Of a stretch of DNA of 64,000 nt, positions 7,952 through 14,752 are shown piece after piece. The stretch covers positions 1,984,001 to 2,048,000 of the forward strand of contig CAVYMQ010000003.1 of NCBI GenBank assembly GCA_963769665.1. Direction: 5' to 3'. Positions within the stretch are counted from its first letter, which is position 1; every line of letters starts with the position of its first letter. The notes beneath the pieces were generated by a model. It was not told the origin of the DNA and did not search any database. It worked only from the letters and a program-made list of their open reading frames with translations. The position numbers and the translations under genes are program-made. This DNA comes from JACCTU01 sp963769665 (GTDB lineage Bacteria > Actinomycetota > Thermoleophilia > Gaiellales > Gaiellaceae).

Positions 7952-8359
7952 ATGAATGTGGAGGTTGCTAAGCCGCAGGTCCAGGGTGTGTCTCAGGAGC
8001 ACGCCGGACTGATTGTTGTCCGTGCGCCACTTGACCCCGCGCCAAACGCACATTGGAAGCAGCTGTTCGAGACCAATCCGCACTTCACGGGCTGGCCGAT
8101 CTCGATGGCAAAGCCACGGATCTACGGCTCAGAGGCCGAGATTCGCGTTACGGACGACGCGATCGAGAACGGCGTCCAGGCGCTGCGCGCGCGCGTCGAC
8201 TGGGTTAACGAGCAGTACGCGCTGCACGTGCAACCGGACCTCGACGCTAAGAAGCAGGCGCACGAGCAGGCGAAGGCTCAGAACGAGCGCCGGATCGAGG
8301 ATGCGCAGCGGAAGATCGACGAAACTGCTGACGGTAGGAATGCCGCTGACATCAGTTAA
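7952..8359 (+). CDS. Coiled-coil protein of unknown function, first gene of TIR cassette
   Basis: Protein of 135 residues. The ATG at 7952 is preferred over 7928 because it follows GGAGGAAGAAG. The N-terminal 75 residues (containing WKQLFETNPHFTGWPIS and RIYGSEAEIRV) form a mixed domain I do not recognise; residues about 76-130 are a highly charged coiled coil rich in Glu, Lys and Gln. It lies 47 bases upstream of the TIR gene on the same strand, so the two are likely expressed together. It could be an adaptor or sensor for the TIR protein, by position only. Confidence 0.65.
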   Translation: MNVEVAKPQVQGVSQEHAGLIVVRAPLDPAPNAHWKQLFETNPHFTGWPISMAKPRIYGSEAEIRVTDDAIENGVQALRARVDWVNEQYALHVQPDLDAKKQAHEQAKAQNERRIEDAQRKIDETADGRNAADIS

Positions 8360-8406
8360 ATTGCAACCGGAGCATCTTTAACCAGTGTCCGATCCGGAGG
8401 TCGACT

Positions 8407-8910
8407 GTGGCTCGTAAGGTCTTTCACTCCTTTGATTTCGCGCGCGATTCACATCGCGTGTCGCAGGTGAAGAACATGGGCGTCGTGGAGGGGCAGCCCC
8501 TTCTGTCGTCCAATGAGTGGGAGGACGTCAAGAAGGGTGGGGACACCAAGATCCAGGAGTGGATCGACGAGCAGATGAAGGGCAAGTCGTGCGTCATAGT
8601 CTTGATCGGGAACAAGACTGCTGGCCGCAGATGGGTCGAGTACGAATTCAAGAAGGCCTGGGGCGACCGGAAGGGAGTGGTGGGCGTTTACATCCACAAC
8701 CTGAAGAATCTGTCTGAGGTCCAGGACAGCAAGGGCACGAATCCTTTCAACGGCTTCACGCTCTGCGAAGGGAAAAAACAGTTTTCAAGCGTCGTTAAGG
8801 CTTACGATCCTCCTTACTCCTCGAGCACGAATGTCTACGACCACATCAAGAACAACCTTGCGGATTGGGTCGAGGAAGCGATCACGATCCGCGAGAACTT
8901 CAAGTGCTAG
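8407..8910 (+). CDS. TIR-like domain protein (DUF1863/ThsB-like)
   Basis: Single-domain protein of 167 residues matching the MTH538/DUF1863 TIR-like family: first strand KVFHSFDFARD (4-14), helix IQEWIDEQMKGKSCVIVLIG (49-68), then RRWVEYEFKKAW (74-85), VVGVYIHNLK (91-100) and KGTNPF (109-114). Family members use NAD or make cyclic ADP-ribose-type signals in Thoeris and related antiphage systems; E80, in the W-x-x-Y-E box, is the candidate catalytic glutamate by analogy. It starts with GTG after GGAGG spaced 6 bases. It lies between a coiled-coil gene and a HIT hydrolase gene. Catalytic activity is inferred, since many such TIR-like proteins are uncharacterised. Confidence 0.85.
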   Translation: MARKVFHSFDFARDSHRVSQVKNMGVVEGQPLLSSNEWEDVKKGGDTKIQEWIDEQMKGKSCVIVLIGNKTAGRRWVEYEFKKAWGDRKGVVGVYIHNLKNLSEVQDSKGTNPFNGFTLCEGKKQFSSVVKAYDPPYSSSTNVYDHIKNNLADWVEEAITIRENFKC

Positions 8911-8931
8911 TACCGTTCCGATGACCGGTGG

Positions 8932-9393
8932 ATGGCCCCGCTGAGCGGGAGATCATTCCACCAGGAGGATGAGTGCGACTTCTGCGCGCTTGCGCGCGGC
9001 GAGGATGACTCTGTAGAGACCGTCTGTGCTGCGCCGCTATGGGTGGCGTTCTTCCCCCTCGAACCGGCGACGCCAGGCCACACGCTTGTCATTCCTCGGG
9101 AACACGTCGCGGACCTGTGGCAAGCGGATCCCGAACTCGCGGCGGAACTGATGCGAGCGGTTCTCGCGGTCGGCAAGGCGATACATAGGGCGATCGAACC
9201 GGAGGGGATGAACCTGATTACGTCCGCGGGCTCAGCTGCTGAGCAGACGGTGTTCCACCTTCACCTTCACGTCGTTCCGAGGTGGCGTCGCGATGGCTTC
9301 GGCGAGATTTGGCCTCGTGGATCGCGATACGAGGACGAGTCACTCCTGGAAGGGATCGCCGATCGGATTCGCGAAGCTTGTGGCGGATCGTGA
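8932..9393 (+). CDS. HIT-family nucleotide hydrolase/transferase
   Basis: Protein of 153 residues with the full HIT signature HLHLHVVP (about 103-110; the middle histidine is the nucleophile) and the N-terminal CDFC motif (about 15-18) of zinc-binding HIT proteins such as Hint. The central PATPGHTLVIPREHVADLW is the classic HIT substrate strand. HIT enzymes split AMP-linked or phosphoramidate nucleotides and dinucleoside polyphosphates. It begins 22 bases after the TIR stop codon on the same strand, so is probably co-expressed. The 3' end overlaps the convergent membrane gene by 54 bases. It may degrade or modify a nucleotide product of the TIR enzyme, which is a hypothesis. Confidence 0.9.
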   Translation: MAPLSGRSFHQEDECDFCALARGEDDSVETVCAAPLWVAFFPLEPATPGHTLVIPREHVADLWQADPELAAELMRAVLAVGKAIHRAIEPEGMNLITSAGSAAEQTVFHLHLHVVPRWRRDGFGEIWPRGSRYEDESLLEGIADRIREACGGS

Positions 9394-9891
9394 GCAGGCG
9401 TCGTCGTCGGCGGAATGTGTGGTGGACGCGACGACCCAAGTGGCAGTGACCAAGCCGAGATAGACAAGCAAGATCGTCAAGCTCGTACCGGCCCGTAGCC
9501 ACGAGGCCGCTTTCTTGTTGTCGCATTTCGTGTCCCGCTGACGTACGCGTTTCACGAACTTCGACCCTGTTGCGCCCATGAAAAACGGCTCTATCCGCGC
9601 GTCTTTCAGCCTGACCTCGTCATAGAGGGCTCGAAAGAGCCGCTCGGAACGTAGGAAATACGCGTCCAGAGCCCAGAAGGCCAGGATCGGAACAAGTGCA
9701 GCGAGCGCAAGGGACGTGTTGTCCGAATTCAGAGCGAATCCGAAGAATGCGCCGGCGATCGTGATCGCCCACCCTTTTACGAGGAACGAGTTCCCGGCAA
9801 GACGCCCGACTACCGCCTGGATCAACTCCAGGTGTTTGAGACGGTTCGGCTCGAAGTCCTCGTAGTTCGGGTGTGACGACGTCAGACTCAG
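9340..9891 (-). CDS. Three-TM membrane protein, possible TIR partner
   Basis: Membrane protein with hydrophobic segments at about residues 40-55, 61-80 and 137-154 (counted from the CTG start), a basic cytosolic loop between the second and third, and the conserved-looking NSFLVKGWAITI and LDAYFLRSERLFRALYDEVR blocks of a family I associate with DUF1863-type TIR neighbours. Homology-like sequence (HPNYEDFEPNRLKHLE) begins upstream of the first TTG (9825), so the start is probably a CTG at 9891 or 9885. The same frame continues to an ATG at 9948 but is broken by a TAG at 9898-9900, so a recent nonsense mutation is possible. It could be a membrane-disrupting effector. Confidence 0.65.
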   Translation of the reverse strand: MSLTSSHPNYEDFEPNRLKHLELIQAVVGRLAGNSFLVKGWAITIAGAFFGFALNSDNTSLALAALVPILAFWALDAYFLRSERLFRALYDEVRLKDARIEPFFMGATGSKFVKRVRQRDTKCDNKKAASWLRAGTSLTILLVYLGLVTATWVVASTTHSADDDACSRSATSFANPIGDPFQE

Positions 9892-9961
9892 CGGAGCCTA
9901 CGCACACACCGCCGCGGGGACCGCCTGGTTCCGTGACGAGTTGGTCATCTAGATCACGTCG

Positions 9962-10009
9962 GTAACACAGGCTCTTGACTTTTTGAGTTACATCATCCAA
10001 GATCCTCGT
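9962..10009 (+). promoter_or_regulatory. Promoter and possible operator of RHH-integrase operon
   Basis: -35 TTGACT (9975-9980), 17-bp spacer, -10-like CAAGAT (9998-10003), then 6 bases to the ATG at 10010, predicting a leaderless mRNA. A GTAAC/GTTAC inverted repeat (9962-9966 and 9987-9991) brackets the -35 box and could be an operator for the ribbon-helix-helix protein. Confidence 0.6.
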
Positions 10010-10336
10010 ATGACGGAAAAGAAGCAAGGTCTCAAGGACGTGCTCAACCTGCGGGTCGACGAAGCTCTGTCGCGCGAGGTTGACCGAATCGCAAAGGTCG
10101 AGGGGTTGTCGGCCAGCGAGGCAGCCCGCAAGTTGATCGGTTATGGCGTGGAGGTCCAGCGACAGGTCGAAGCGAGCTATCTAAGGCTTCCATACTCGCT
10201 CGACCGCGAGAACGCGGCGGGCCGCGTTGTGATCGAGGCCGCATGGACGGCATACACGGCGCGCGAACTCTGGGAACAGAGGATGCGGGCAGAAGCGGCG
10301 ATGGATGAAGCCGAGGACTATGGGCTGAGCGTATGA
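10010..10336 (+). CDS. Ribbon-helix-helix-like DNA-binding protein
   Basis: Protein of 108 residues. The N-terminal part VLNLRVDEALSREVDRIAKVEGLSASEAARKLIGYG has the strand-helix-helix pattern of CopG/Arc repressors. The C-terminal half is a charged helix. The gene overlaps the integrase by four bases (ATGA), the position where actinomycete elements carry an excisionase or regulator, so it may control integrase expression or act as an excisionase; it lacks the MerR-like fold of classic Xis. The start at 10010 fits the leaderless promoter; the open frame extends nine codons upstream. Confidence 0.65.
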   Translation: MTEKKQGLKDVLNLRVDEALSREVDRIAKVEGLSASEAARKLIGYGVEVQRQVEASYLRLPYSLDRENAAGRVVIEAAWTAYTARELWEQRMRAEAAMDEAEDYGLSV

Positions 10337-11277
10337 GACTGACTCGCGCAATCGACCTATGGATGGGAGAGCTGGCTCGCGCCGGCCGAACGCCTGGCAC
10401 AAGGGCGAGCTATGAGCGGTACCTGTTCAAGTTCGTCGATCAGTTGGAGCGCACGCGCCAAGACGTCGACGTGCGGGAAGTGACCGTCAACGATTGCCGC
10501 CACTTCTTGGACGGTTGGAACGGTCGGTCAGCATCCACTGTTTGCTCGATTCACAGCGCGCTCGTGGGCCTTTTCCGATGGCTCTACATGGAGGGCGTGA
10601 TCGAGGCGAACCCGATGATTCGTATTCCTCGTCCGCGCCGGCCGCGACCCGAGGATCTGGACGTGGTGATCGTGACGCCGGCAGATGTCGAGAAGATGCT
10701 CGCGGCTACGGAGGACTGGCAGGAGTTCCTGTGTCTGTCGGTACTCGCGTACCTAGGTCCTCGACGCGACTCCGCAAGCCGACTCCGCTGGCGGGACGTT
10801 GATCTCGTGGAGGGCACACTGCGGTTTAGGGAGAAGGGCAGCAAGGTGGCAGTCAAGCCGATGCCTAATGAGTTGCTGGCGATCCTGCGCACAGCGTGTG
10901 AGTCGGGCGCGGTCGGCTGCCAGGGCGACGACTATGTGATTCCGAACCGGCGTCCTGCCAGCGTGCGTAGGACGGAGCGCTCCAACAAGATCATCTGGGA
11001 GACCGTTCTACGGGTAGCGAACCGCGTCGGCGTGCGGGCGACGGTTCACGCGCTGCGCCGCGCGTTCGCTGTCGCGTTCCTAACGAGCCATCCGGGCGCT
11101 ATCGAATCGCTCCAGGCCCTGATGAACCACTCCCGGATCGACACGACACAGGTGTACCTGCGGGCTCTCAATCGGTCTCAGGCGATGGAGGCTGTCCGAG
11201 ACCTTTCGTGGGGTCCCGGATTACAGCCGTCACTAGGAAAGGCCCATACGGGATTCGAACCCGTGCCGCCGCCGTGA
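10333..11277 (+). CDS. Tyrosine recombinase/integrase of the element
   Basis: Integrase of 314 residues. The N-terminal SAM-like arm/core-binding domain spans about 1-95 (YERYLFKFVDQLE, FRWLYMEGVIEANP). Catalytic residues: Arg in LGPRRDSASRLRWRDV, Lys in EKGSKVAVKP, His-x-x-Arg in VHALRRAF, His in LMNHSRIDTT and the tyrosine in TQVYLRAL. It recombines the 28-bp att sites in tRNA-Glu. The last dozen codons run through the right repeat into the tRNA gene (antisense), so the C-terminus depends on whether the element is integrated. It is the second gene of an operon with the RHH-like gene. Confidence 0.93.
   Translation: MRLTRAIDLWMGELARAGRTPGTRASYERYLFKFVDQLERTRQDVDVREVTVNDCRHFLDGWNGRSASTVCSIHSALVGLFRWLYMEGVIEANPMIRIPRPRRPRPEDLDVVIVTPADVEKMLAATEDWQEFLCLSVLAYLGPRRDSASRLRWRDVDLVEGTLRFREKGSKVAVKPMPNELLAILRTACESGAVGCQGDDYVIPNRRPASVRRTERSNKIIWETVLRVANRVGVRATVHALRRAFAVAFLTSHPGAIESLQALMNHSRIDTTQVYLRALNRSQAMEAVRDLSWGPGLQPSLGKAHTGFEPVPPP
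11238..11265. repeat. Right attachment repeat within tRNA-Glu
   Basis: Identical over 28 bases to 4762-4789; covers the 3' acceptor strand and T-arm of the intact tRNA-Glu plus three bases beyond. The flanking bases differ on both sides, so the repeat ends are well defined. Confidence 0.92.
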
Positions 11278-11312
11278 GAGGGCGGTGTCCTAGGCCACTA
11301 GACGAATGGGCC
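11241..11312 (-). tRNA. tRNA-Glu (anticodon CTC)
   Basis: Complete cloverleaf on the minus strand: acceptor GGCCCAT/ATGGGCC, anticodon stem CCGCC/GGCGG around loop CTCTCAC (anticodon CTC), T-arm with GGTTCGAATCC. No encoded CCA. Its 3' end was rebuilt by the integrated element. Confidence 0.95.
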
Positions 11313-11357
11313 GTCGTGGCGAGGCGTCAGTGTAGCGGGCTAGCTGACGGTAGCGGG

Positions 11358-11651
11358 CTAGCTGATCCGCGCGAACCGCTGGACGGCGGCCAGGAGCTCC
11401 TCGCTCTTCTCCGCGGCGGCCTGCTTGTTGCCTGACTCCAGCGCGTCCTTGACGCAGTGCCGGACGTGCTCGTCGAGGACCTCCAGCGCGACGCTCTCGA
11501 GGGCCTTCGAGACTGCGCCGATCTGCGTGAGCAGGTCCATGCAGTAGCGATCGTCCTCGACCATCTTCTCGATCCCGCGGACCTGGCCCTCGATGCGGCG
11601 CAGGCGCTTGCCGAGCGCTTCCTTGTCGTAGCCGTGGCTGTCGTGGCTCAT
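11358..11651 (-). CDS. csoR: CsoR-family copper-sensing repressor
   Basis: All-helical repressor of 97 residues (CsoR/FrmR/RcnR family) that releases DNA when it binds Cu(I). The metal ligands fit CsoR: Cys in RYCMDLLTQI, His and Cys in HVRHCVKD (C-x24-H-x3-C pattern). The first helix has RRIEGQVRGIEKMV, the family hallmark. It overlaps the copA stop by four bases and is the second gene of the operon, so it is autoregulated if the palindrome in front of copA is its operator. Confidence 0.93.
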   Translation of the reverse strand: MSHDSHGYDKEALGKRLRRIEGQVRGIEKMVEDDRYCMDLLTQIGAVSKALESVALEVLDEHVRHCVKDALESGNKQAAAEKSEELLAAVQRFARIS

Positions 11652-13696
11652 GTGCGCACGCTCCTGAATCGACGAAGGCGGAGTGAGTTCGTGACGACGA
11701 AGATCGACGAGAACGCCATGGCCGCGGCCGCGACGATCGGGTTCAACAGGCCCGCGACGGCGAGCGGGATCGCGGCGACGTTGTAGGCGAAGGCCCAGAA
11801 GAGGTTGCCCTTGATCGTGCCGAGCGTCCTGCGCGCGAGGCGAATCGCGTCGCCGGCCGCCCGCAGGTCGCCGGAGACGAGCGTGAGGTCGCTCGCCTCG
11901 ATCGCGACGTCCGTTCCCGTTCCGAGCGCGATCCCGAGGTCGGCCTGCGCGAGTGCGGGTGCGTCGTTGATCCCGTCGCCGACCATCGCGACGACCTCGC
12001 CCGCTTCCTGGAGTCGCCGGATCTCGTCGGCCTTGCCACCCGGGAGCACACCGGCGACGACGCGATCGATCCCGACCTCGCCGGCGACGCGCTCTGCCGC
12101 AGCTTCGACGTCACCGCTCAGCAGCACGGGGGTGAGGCCGAGCGCGCGGAGCTCCGCGACCGCTTCGCGGCTGGTCGGCTTGACGGTGTCCTCGAGCTGG
12201 AGTGTGCCGGCGTGCTCGCCGTCGATCCGGACACCGTCGCGGCCGATCGTGACGCGCCGCTGCTCGACGACTCCCGTGACGCCCTCGCCGGGCACGTTCC
12301 GGAACTCCGTCACGTCGGGGAGCGACGCGAAGCGGGCGCGCGCCGCCTCTGCCACCGCGCGACCCACGGGGTGCTCGCTCGCCGACTCGACGGCTCCGGC
12401 GAGCCGGAGCACGTCGCCGGGCAGCCCGTTGACGAGGCGCAGGCGCCCCTCGGTGATCGTTCCGGTCTTGTCCAGCACGACGGTCGTGATCCGCCGTGTC
12501 TGCTCCAGCACTTCGGGGCCCTTGATCAGGATGCCGAGCTGCGCGCCGCGTCCCGTGCCGACCATCAGCGCCGTCGGCGTCGCGAGCCCGAGCGCGCAGG
12601 GGCACGCGATGATCAGCACCGCGACCGCCGCCTCGAAGGCGTCCGACGGCACGCCGGTGACGAGCAGCCAGCCGGCGAGCGTGGCGAGCGAGAGCACGAG
12701 CACGACGGGAACGAAGACTGCGGAGATGCGATCGGCGAGCCGTTGCGCGTCCGCCTTGCCGGACTGCGCGTCTGCGACGAGCTGCGCGATCTGCGCGAGC
12801 GCCGTCTCCGAGCCGACGCGGGTCGCGCGGACGACGAGCCGCCCGTACGTGTTGACGGTCGCGCCTGCCACCTCGGAGCCGGTTCGCACTTCGAGCGGGA
12901 TCGGCTCGCCGGTGAGCATCGCCTGGTCGATCGCGGACTCGCCTTCCTCGACGACGCCGTCAGTGGCGATCTTCTCTCCGGGTCGAACGACGAAACGGTC
13001 GCCGACCTCGAGTGCGTCGATGTTGACCACGACCTCGTGCCCGTCGCGCAGCACGCGCGCCTCTTTCGCTCCGAGCTCGATCAGCGCGCGAATCGCCGCA
13101 CCGGATCTCCGCCGCGCGCTCGACTCGAGCCAGCGGCCGAGCAGGATGAGCGTGGTGATGATCGCGCCGACCTCGAAGTACGTCTCGCCGGTGCCGAGCG
13201 CGAGCGCGACGACCGACCAGCCCCATGCGGCAAGCGTCCCGATCGAGATCAGCGTGTCCATCGTGGCCGCGCGGTGGCGCGCGTTCAGCAGCGCCGCGCG
13301 ATGGAACGGCAGGCCCGCCCAGAGGACGACCGGAGTCGCGAGCGCGAACGAGACCCACTCCCAGCCGGAGAACTGGAGTGGGGGCAGCATGAGCGCGACG
13401 AGTGGGGCGGAGAGGAGCGCAGCCACGATGAGCCGCACCGGCCGGGCCGGCTTGTCGTCCCGAAGGCCCGCTGCCGGAGCGGCGCCGTACCCGATCGCCG
13501 TGACCGCGCCGACCAGGTCGTCGAGCTGGACTCGTGCCGGGTCGAAGCGCACGCGCGCGGACTCGGTCGCGAGGTTGACCGACGCGTCGACGCTGTCGAG
13601 CTCGTTGAGCTTCCGCTCGACGCGTGAGACGCACCCGGCGCACGTCATCCCCTCGATCTCGAGGGTCACTGAGGAGGTATAGGTGTCCGCGGTCAT
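11648..13696 (-). CDS. copA: Copper-exporting P1B-type ATPase
   Basis: Membrane pump of 682 residues exporting Cu(I) with ATP. Domains in order: one N-terminal heavy-metal domain with GMTCAGC (about 19-25), TM helices, A-domain with TGEP, the CPC ion site in CPCALGLATPTALM, phosphorylation motif DKTGT, SEHPVGRA nucleotide-binding HP motif, hinge GDGINDAPAL and two final TM helices. The ATG at 13696 is preferred over the longer frame (to 13765), because a -10 hexamer TATCGT lies exactly 6 bases upstream. Operon with csoR; regulated by the CsoR-type palindrome just upstream. Confidence 0.95.
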   Translation of the reverse strand: MTADTYTSSVTLEIEGMTCAGCVSRVERKLNELDSVDASVNLATESARVRFDPARVQLDDLVGAVTAIGYGAAPAAGLRDDKPARPVRLIVAALLSAPLVALMLPPLQFSGWEWVSFALATPVVLWAGLPFHRAALLNARHRAATMDTLISIGTLAAWGWSVVALALGTGETYFEVGAIITTLILLGRWLESSARRRSGAAIRALIELGAKEARVLRDGHEVVVNIDALEVGDRFVVRPGEKIATDGVVEEGESAIDQAMLTGEPIPLEVRTGSEVAGATVNTYGRLVVRATRVGSETALAQIAQLVADAQSGKADAQRLADRISAVFVPVVLVLSLATLAGWLLVTGVPSDAFEAAVAVLIIACPCALGLATPTALMVGTGRGAQLGILIKGPEVLEQTRRITTVVLDKTGTITEGRLRLVNGLPGDVLRLAGAVESASEHPVGRAVAEAARARFASLPDVTEFRNVPGEGVTGVVEQRRVTIGRDGVRIDGEHAGTLQLEDTVKPTSREAVAELRALGLTPVLLSGDVEAAAERVAGEVGIDRVVAGVLPGGKADEIRRLQEAGEVVAMVGDGINDAPALAQADLGIALGTGTDVAIEASDLTLVSGDLRAAGDAIRLARRTLGTIKGNLFWAFAYNVAAIPLAVAGLLNPIVAAAAMAFSSIFVVTNSLRLRRFRSVRT

Positions 13697-14720
13697 GCCT
13701 CTACGATACCCCCTGGGGGTACTGCTCGCCTGTTTTCTCACGTTCGCGGCGCCGAGCGGCAGCACCGGCCTGCTCCGACCGGCGCCGGAGCTCCGCGTCC
13801 CGTCCGGTTACTCGGCTCAGCGTTACGCGTCCGGGCTGACGCGGCCGACCGCGATGGCGTTCGGCCCGGACGGCCGGCTGTACGTCGCGCAGGAGACCGG
13901 CCAGATCGTCGTCGTGGGCGTCGGCAGCGCGAAGCCGCGCGTGCTCGCGCGCGGGTTCCACGAGCCGCTCGGGCTCGCCTGGAGCGGACCACGTCTCTTC
14001 GTCTCCTCGCGCGGGCGCCTGGACAGCCTGAACCTCGTCGACAAGACGCTGGGCTCTCGCCGCACGCTGCTCAAGGGGCTGCCGAACGGCCGTCACCAGC
14101 AGGACAACGTCGTCGTCGGCGCCGACGGGCGCCTCTACCTCGGCTCGGGATCGACGTGCGACGTCTGCAAGGAGAAGGACGCGAGGAGCGCCACGATCCT
14201 CTCCGTCCTCCCGAACGGCCGCGACCTGCGCATCGTTGCGAAGGGCCTGCGCAACCCGTACGGGCTCGCGGTCCAACCTGGGACAGGTCGCCTGTACGTG
14301 ACCGTGAACGGACGCGACGATCTCGGTGAGGAACCGGCCGAGATGCTCGTCCAGGTCACGCAGGGCCGCAACTTCGGCTGGCCGGGCTGTTGGCCGAGTT
14401 GGAAGCGGAAGCGGCTCGCCGGCAAGGGCTGCGCGGGGGTCACTGCCCCGGTGGCGTACCTCGAACCGCACTCCGCTGCGAGCGGGATTGCGTTCGCTGC
14501 GGACGGGAGGACGGCGTATGTCGCCCTGTGGGGCACGTACTTCGGGAGGAAGCACGGGCGCACGGTCGTGCGGCTCACGTTCGACGCCGCCGGCCGCGTC
14601 ATGCGGCAAAGCGTGCTCGCGCGCGGCTTCGACCACCCGCTCGCGGTCCTCGTCGCGCGCGACGGCGCGCTGCTCGTCTCCGACTGGGGTAGCGGGCGCA
14701 TCTATCGAATCGCCCGCTGA
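13683..14720 (+). CDS. Secreted sugar-dehydrogenase-like beta-propeller protein
   Basis: Protein of 345 residues with a signal peptide (PLGVLLACFLTFAAPS) and a propeller of the glucose/sorbosone dehydrogenase type: LTRPTAMAFGPDGRLYVAQE, a CDVC pair in the loop of blade three, GLRNPYGLAVQPGTGRLYV and GRNFGWPGCWPSW, all typical of PQQ-dependent soluble dehydrogenases. Whether it binds PQQ is unknown. The GTG at 13683 has GAGGAGG spaced five bases; an ATG at 13695 is the alternative. Its 5' end overlaps the copA start on the other strand by 14 bases, an odd divergent overlap. The C-terminus is complete and followed by a terminator. Confidence 0.8.
   Translation: MSAVMPLRYPLGVLLACFLTFAAPSGSTGLLRPAPELRVPSGYSAQRYASGLTRPTAMAFGPDGRLYVAQETGQIVVVGVGSAKPRVLARGFHEPLGLAWSGPRLFVSSRGRLDSLNLVDKTLGSRRTLLKGLPNGRHQQDNVVVGADGRLYLGSGSTCDVCKEKDARSATILSVLPNGRDLRIVAKGLRNPYGLAVQPGTGRLYVTVNGRDDLGEEPAEMLVQVTQGRNFGWPGCWPSWKRKRLAGKGCAGVTAPVAYLEPHSAASGIAFAADGRTAYVALWGTYFGRKHGRTVVRLTFDAAGRVMRQSVLARGFDHPLAVLVARDGALLVSDWGSGRIYRIAR
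13703..13721 (-). promoter_or_regulatory. copA -10 box and CsoR-type operator
   Basis: Perfect palindrome TACCCCC-T-GGGGGTA (13707-13721), the GC-run type known for CsoR operators. On the minus strand its last two bases are the first two of the -10 TATCGT (13708-13703), which precedes the copA ATG by 6 bases. Bound CsoR would therefore cover the -10 element. Confidence 0.8.
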
Positions 14721-14726
14721 ACGAAA

Positions 14727-14746
14727 GAGGGGCCTGAAGGCCCCTC
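14727..14746. terminator. Bidirectional terminator
   Basis: An 8-bp stem GAGGGGCC/GGCCCCTC with TGAA loop between two convergent genes (propeller gene on plus, coiled-coil gene on minus), 7 bases from each stop codon. Confidence 0.75.
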
Positions 14747-14752
14747 GTCGTT

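Larger units (their letters stand above)
4762..11265. mobile_element. Integrative element in tRNA-Glu (about 6.5 kb)
   Basis: Flanking 28-bp direct repeats match the 3' end of tRNA-Glu. A tyrosine integrase gene abuts and runs into the intact tRNA copy, the arrangement of actinomycete integrative elements (pSAM2 type). Inside are a Rep-like protein, a ribbon-helix-helix-like protein and cargo: an ECF sigma/anti-sigma pair plus a TIR/HIT/membrane cassette. Base composition is visibly less GC-rich than the flanks, especially at 8.4-9.9 kb. No FtsK/TraB-like or relaxase gene is seen, so it is a non-self-transmissible or mobilisable element. Host DNA resumes at 4761 on the left and with csoR-copA on the right. 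Confidence 0.88.

Noticed and set aside
9620..10027. 135-codon minus-strand frame overlapping the membrane gene and the integrase promoter
   Set aside because: Overlaps better-supported genes in another frame; translation is arginine-rich without a domain.
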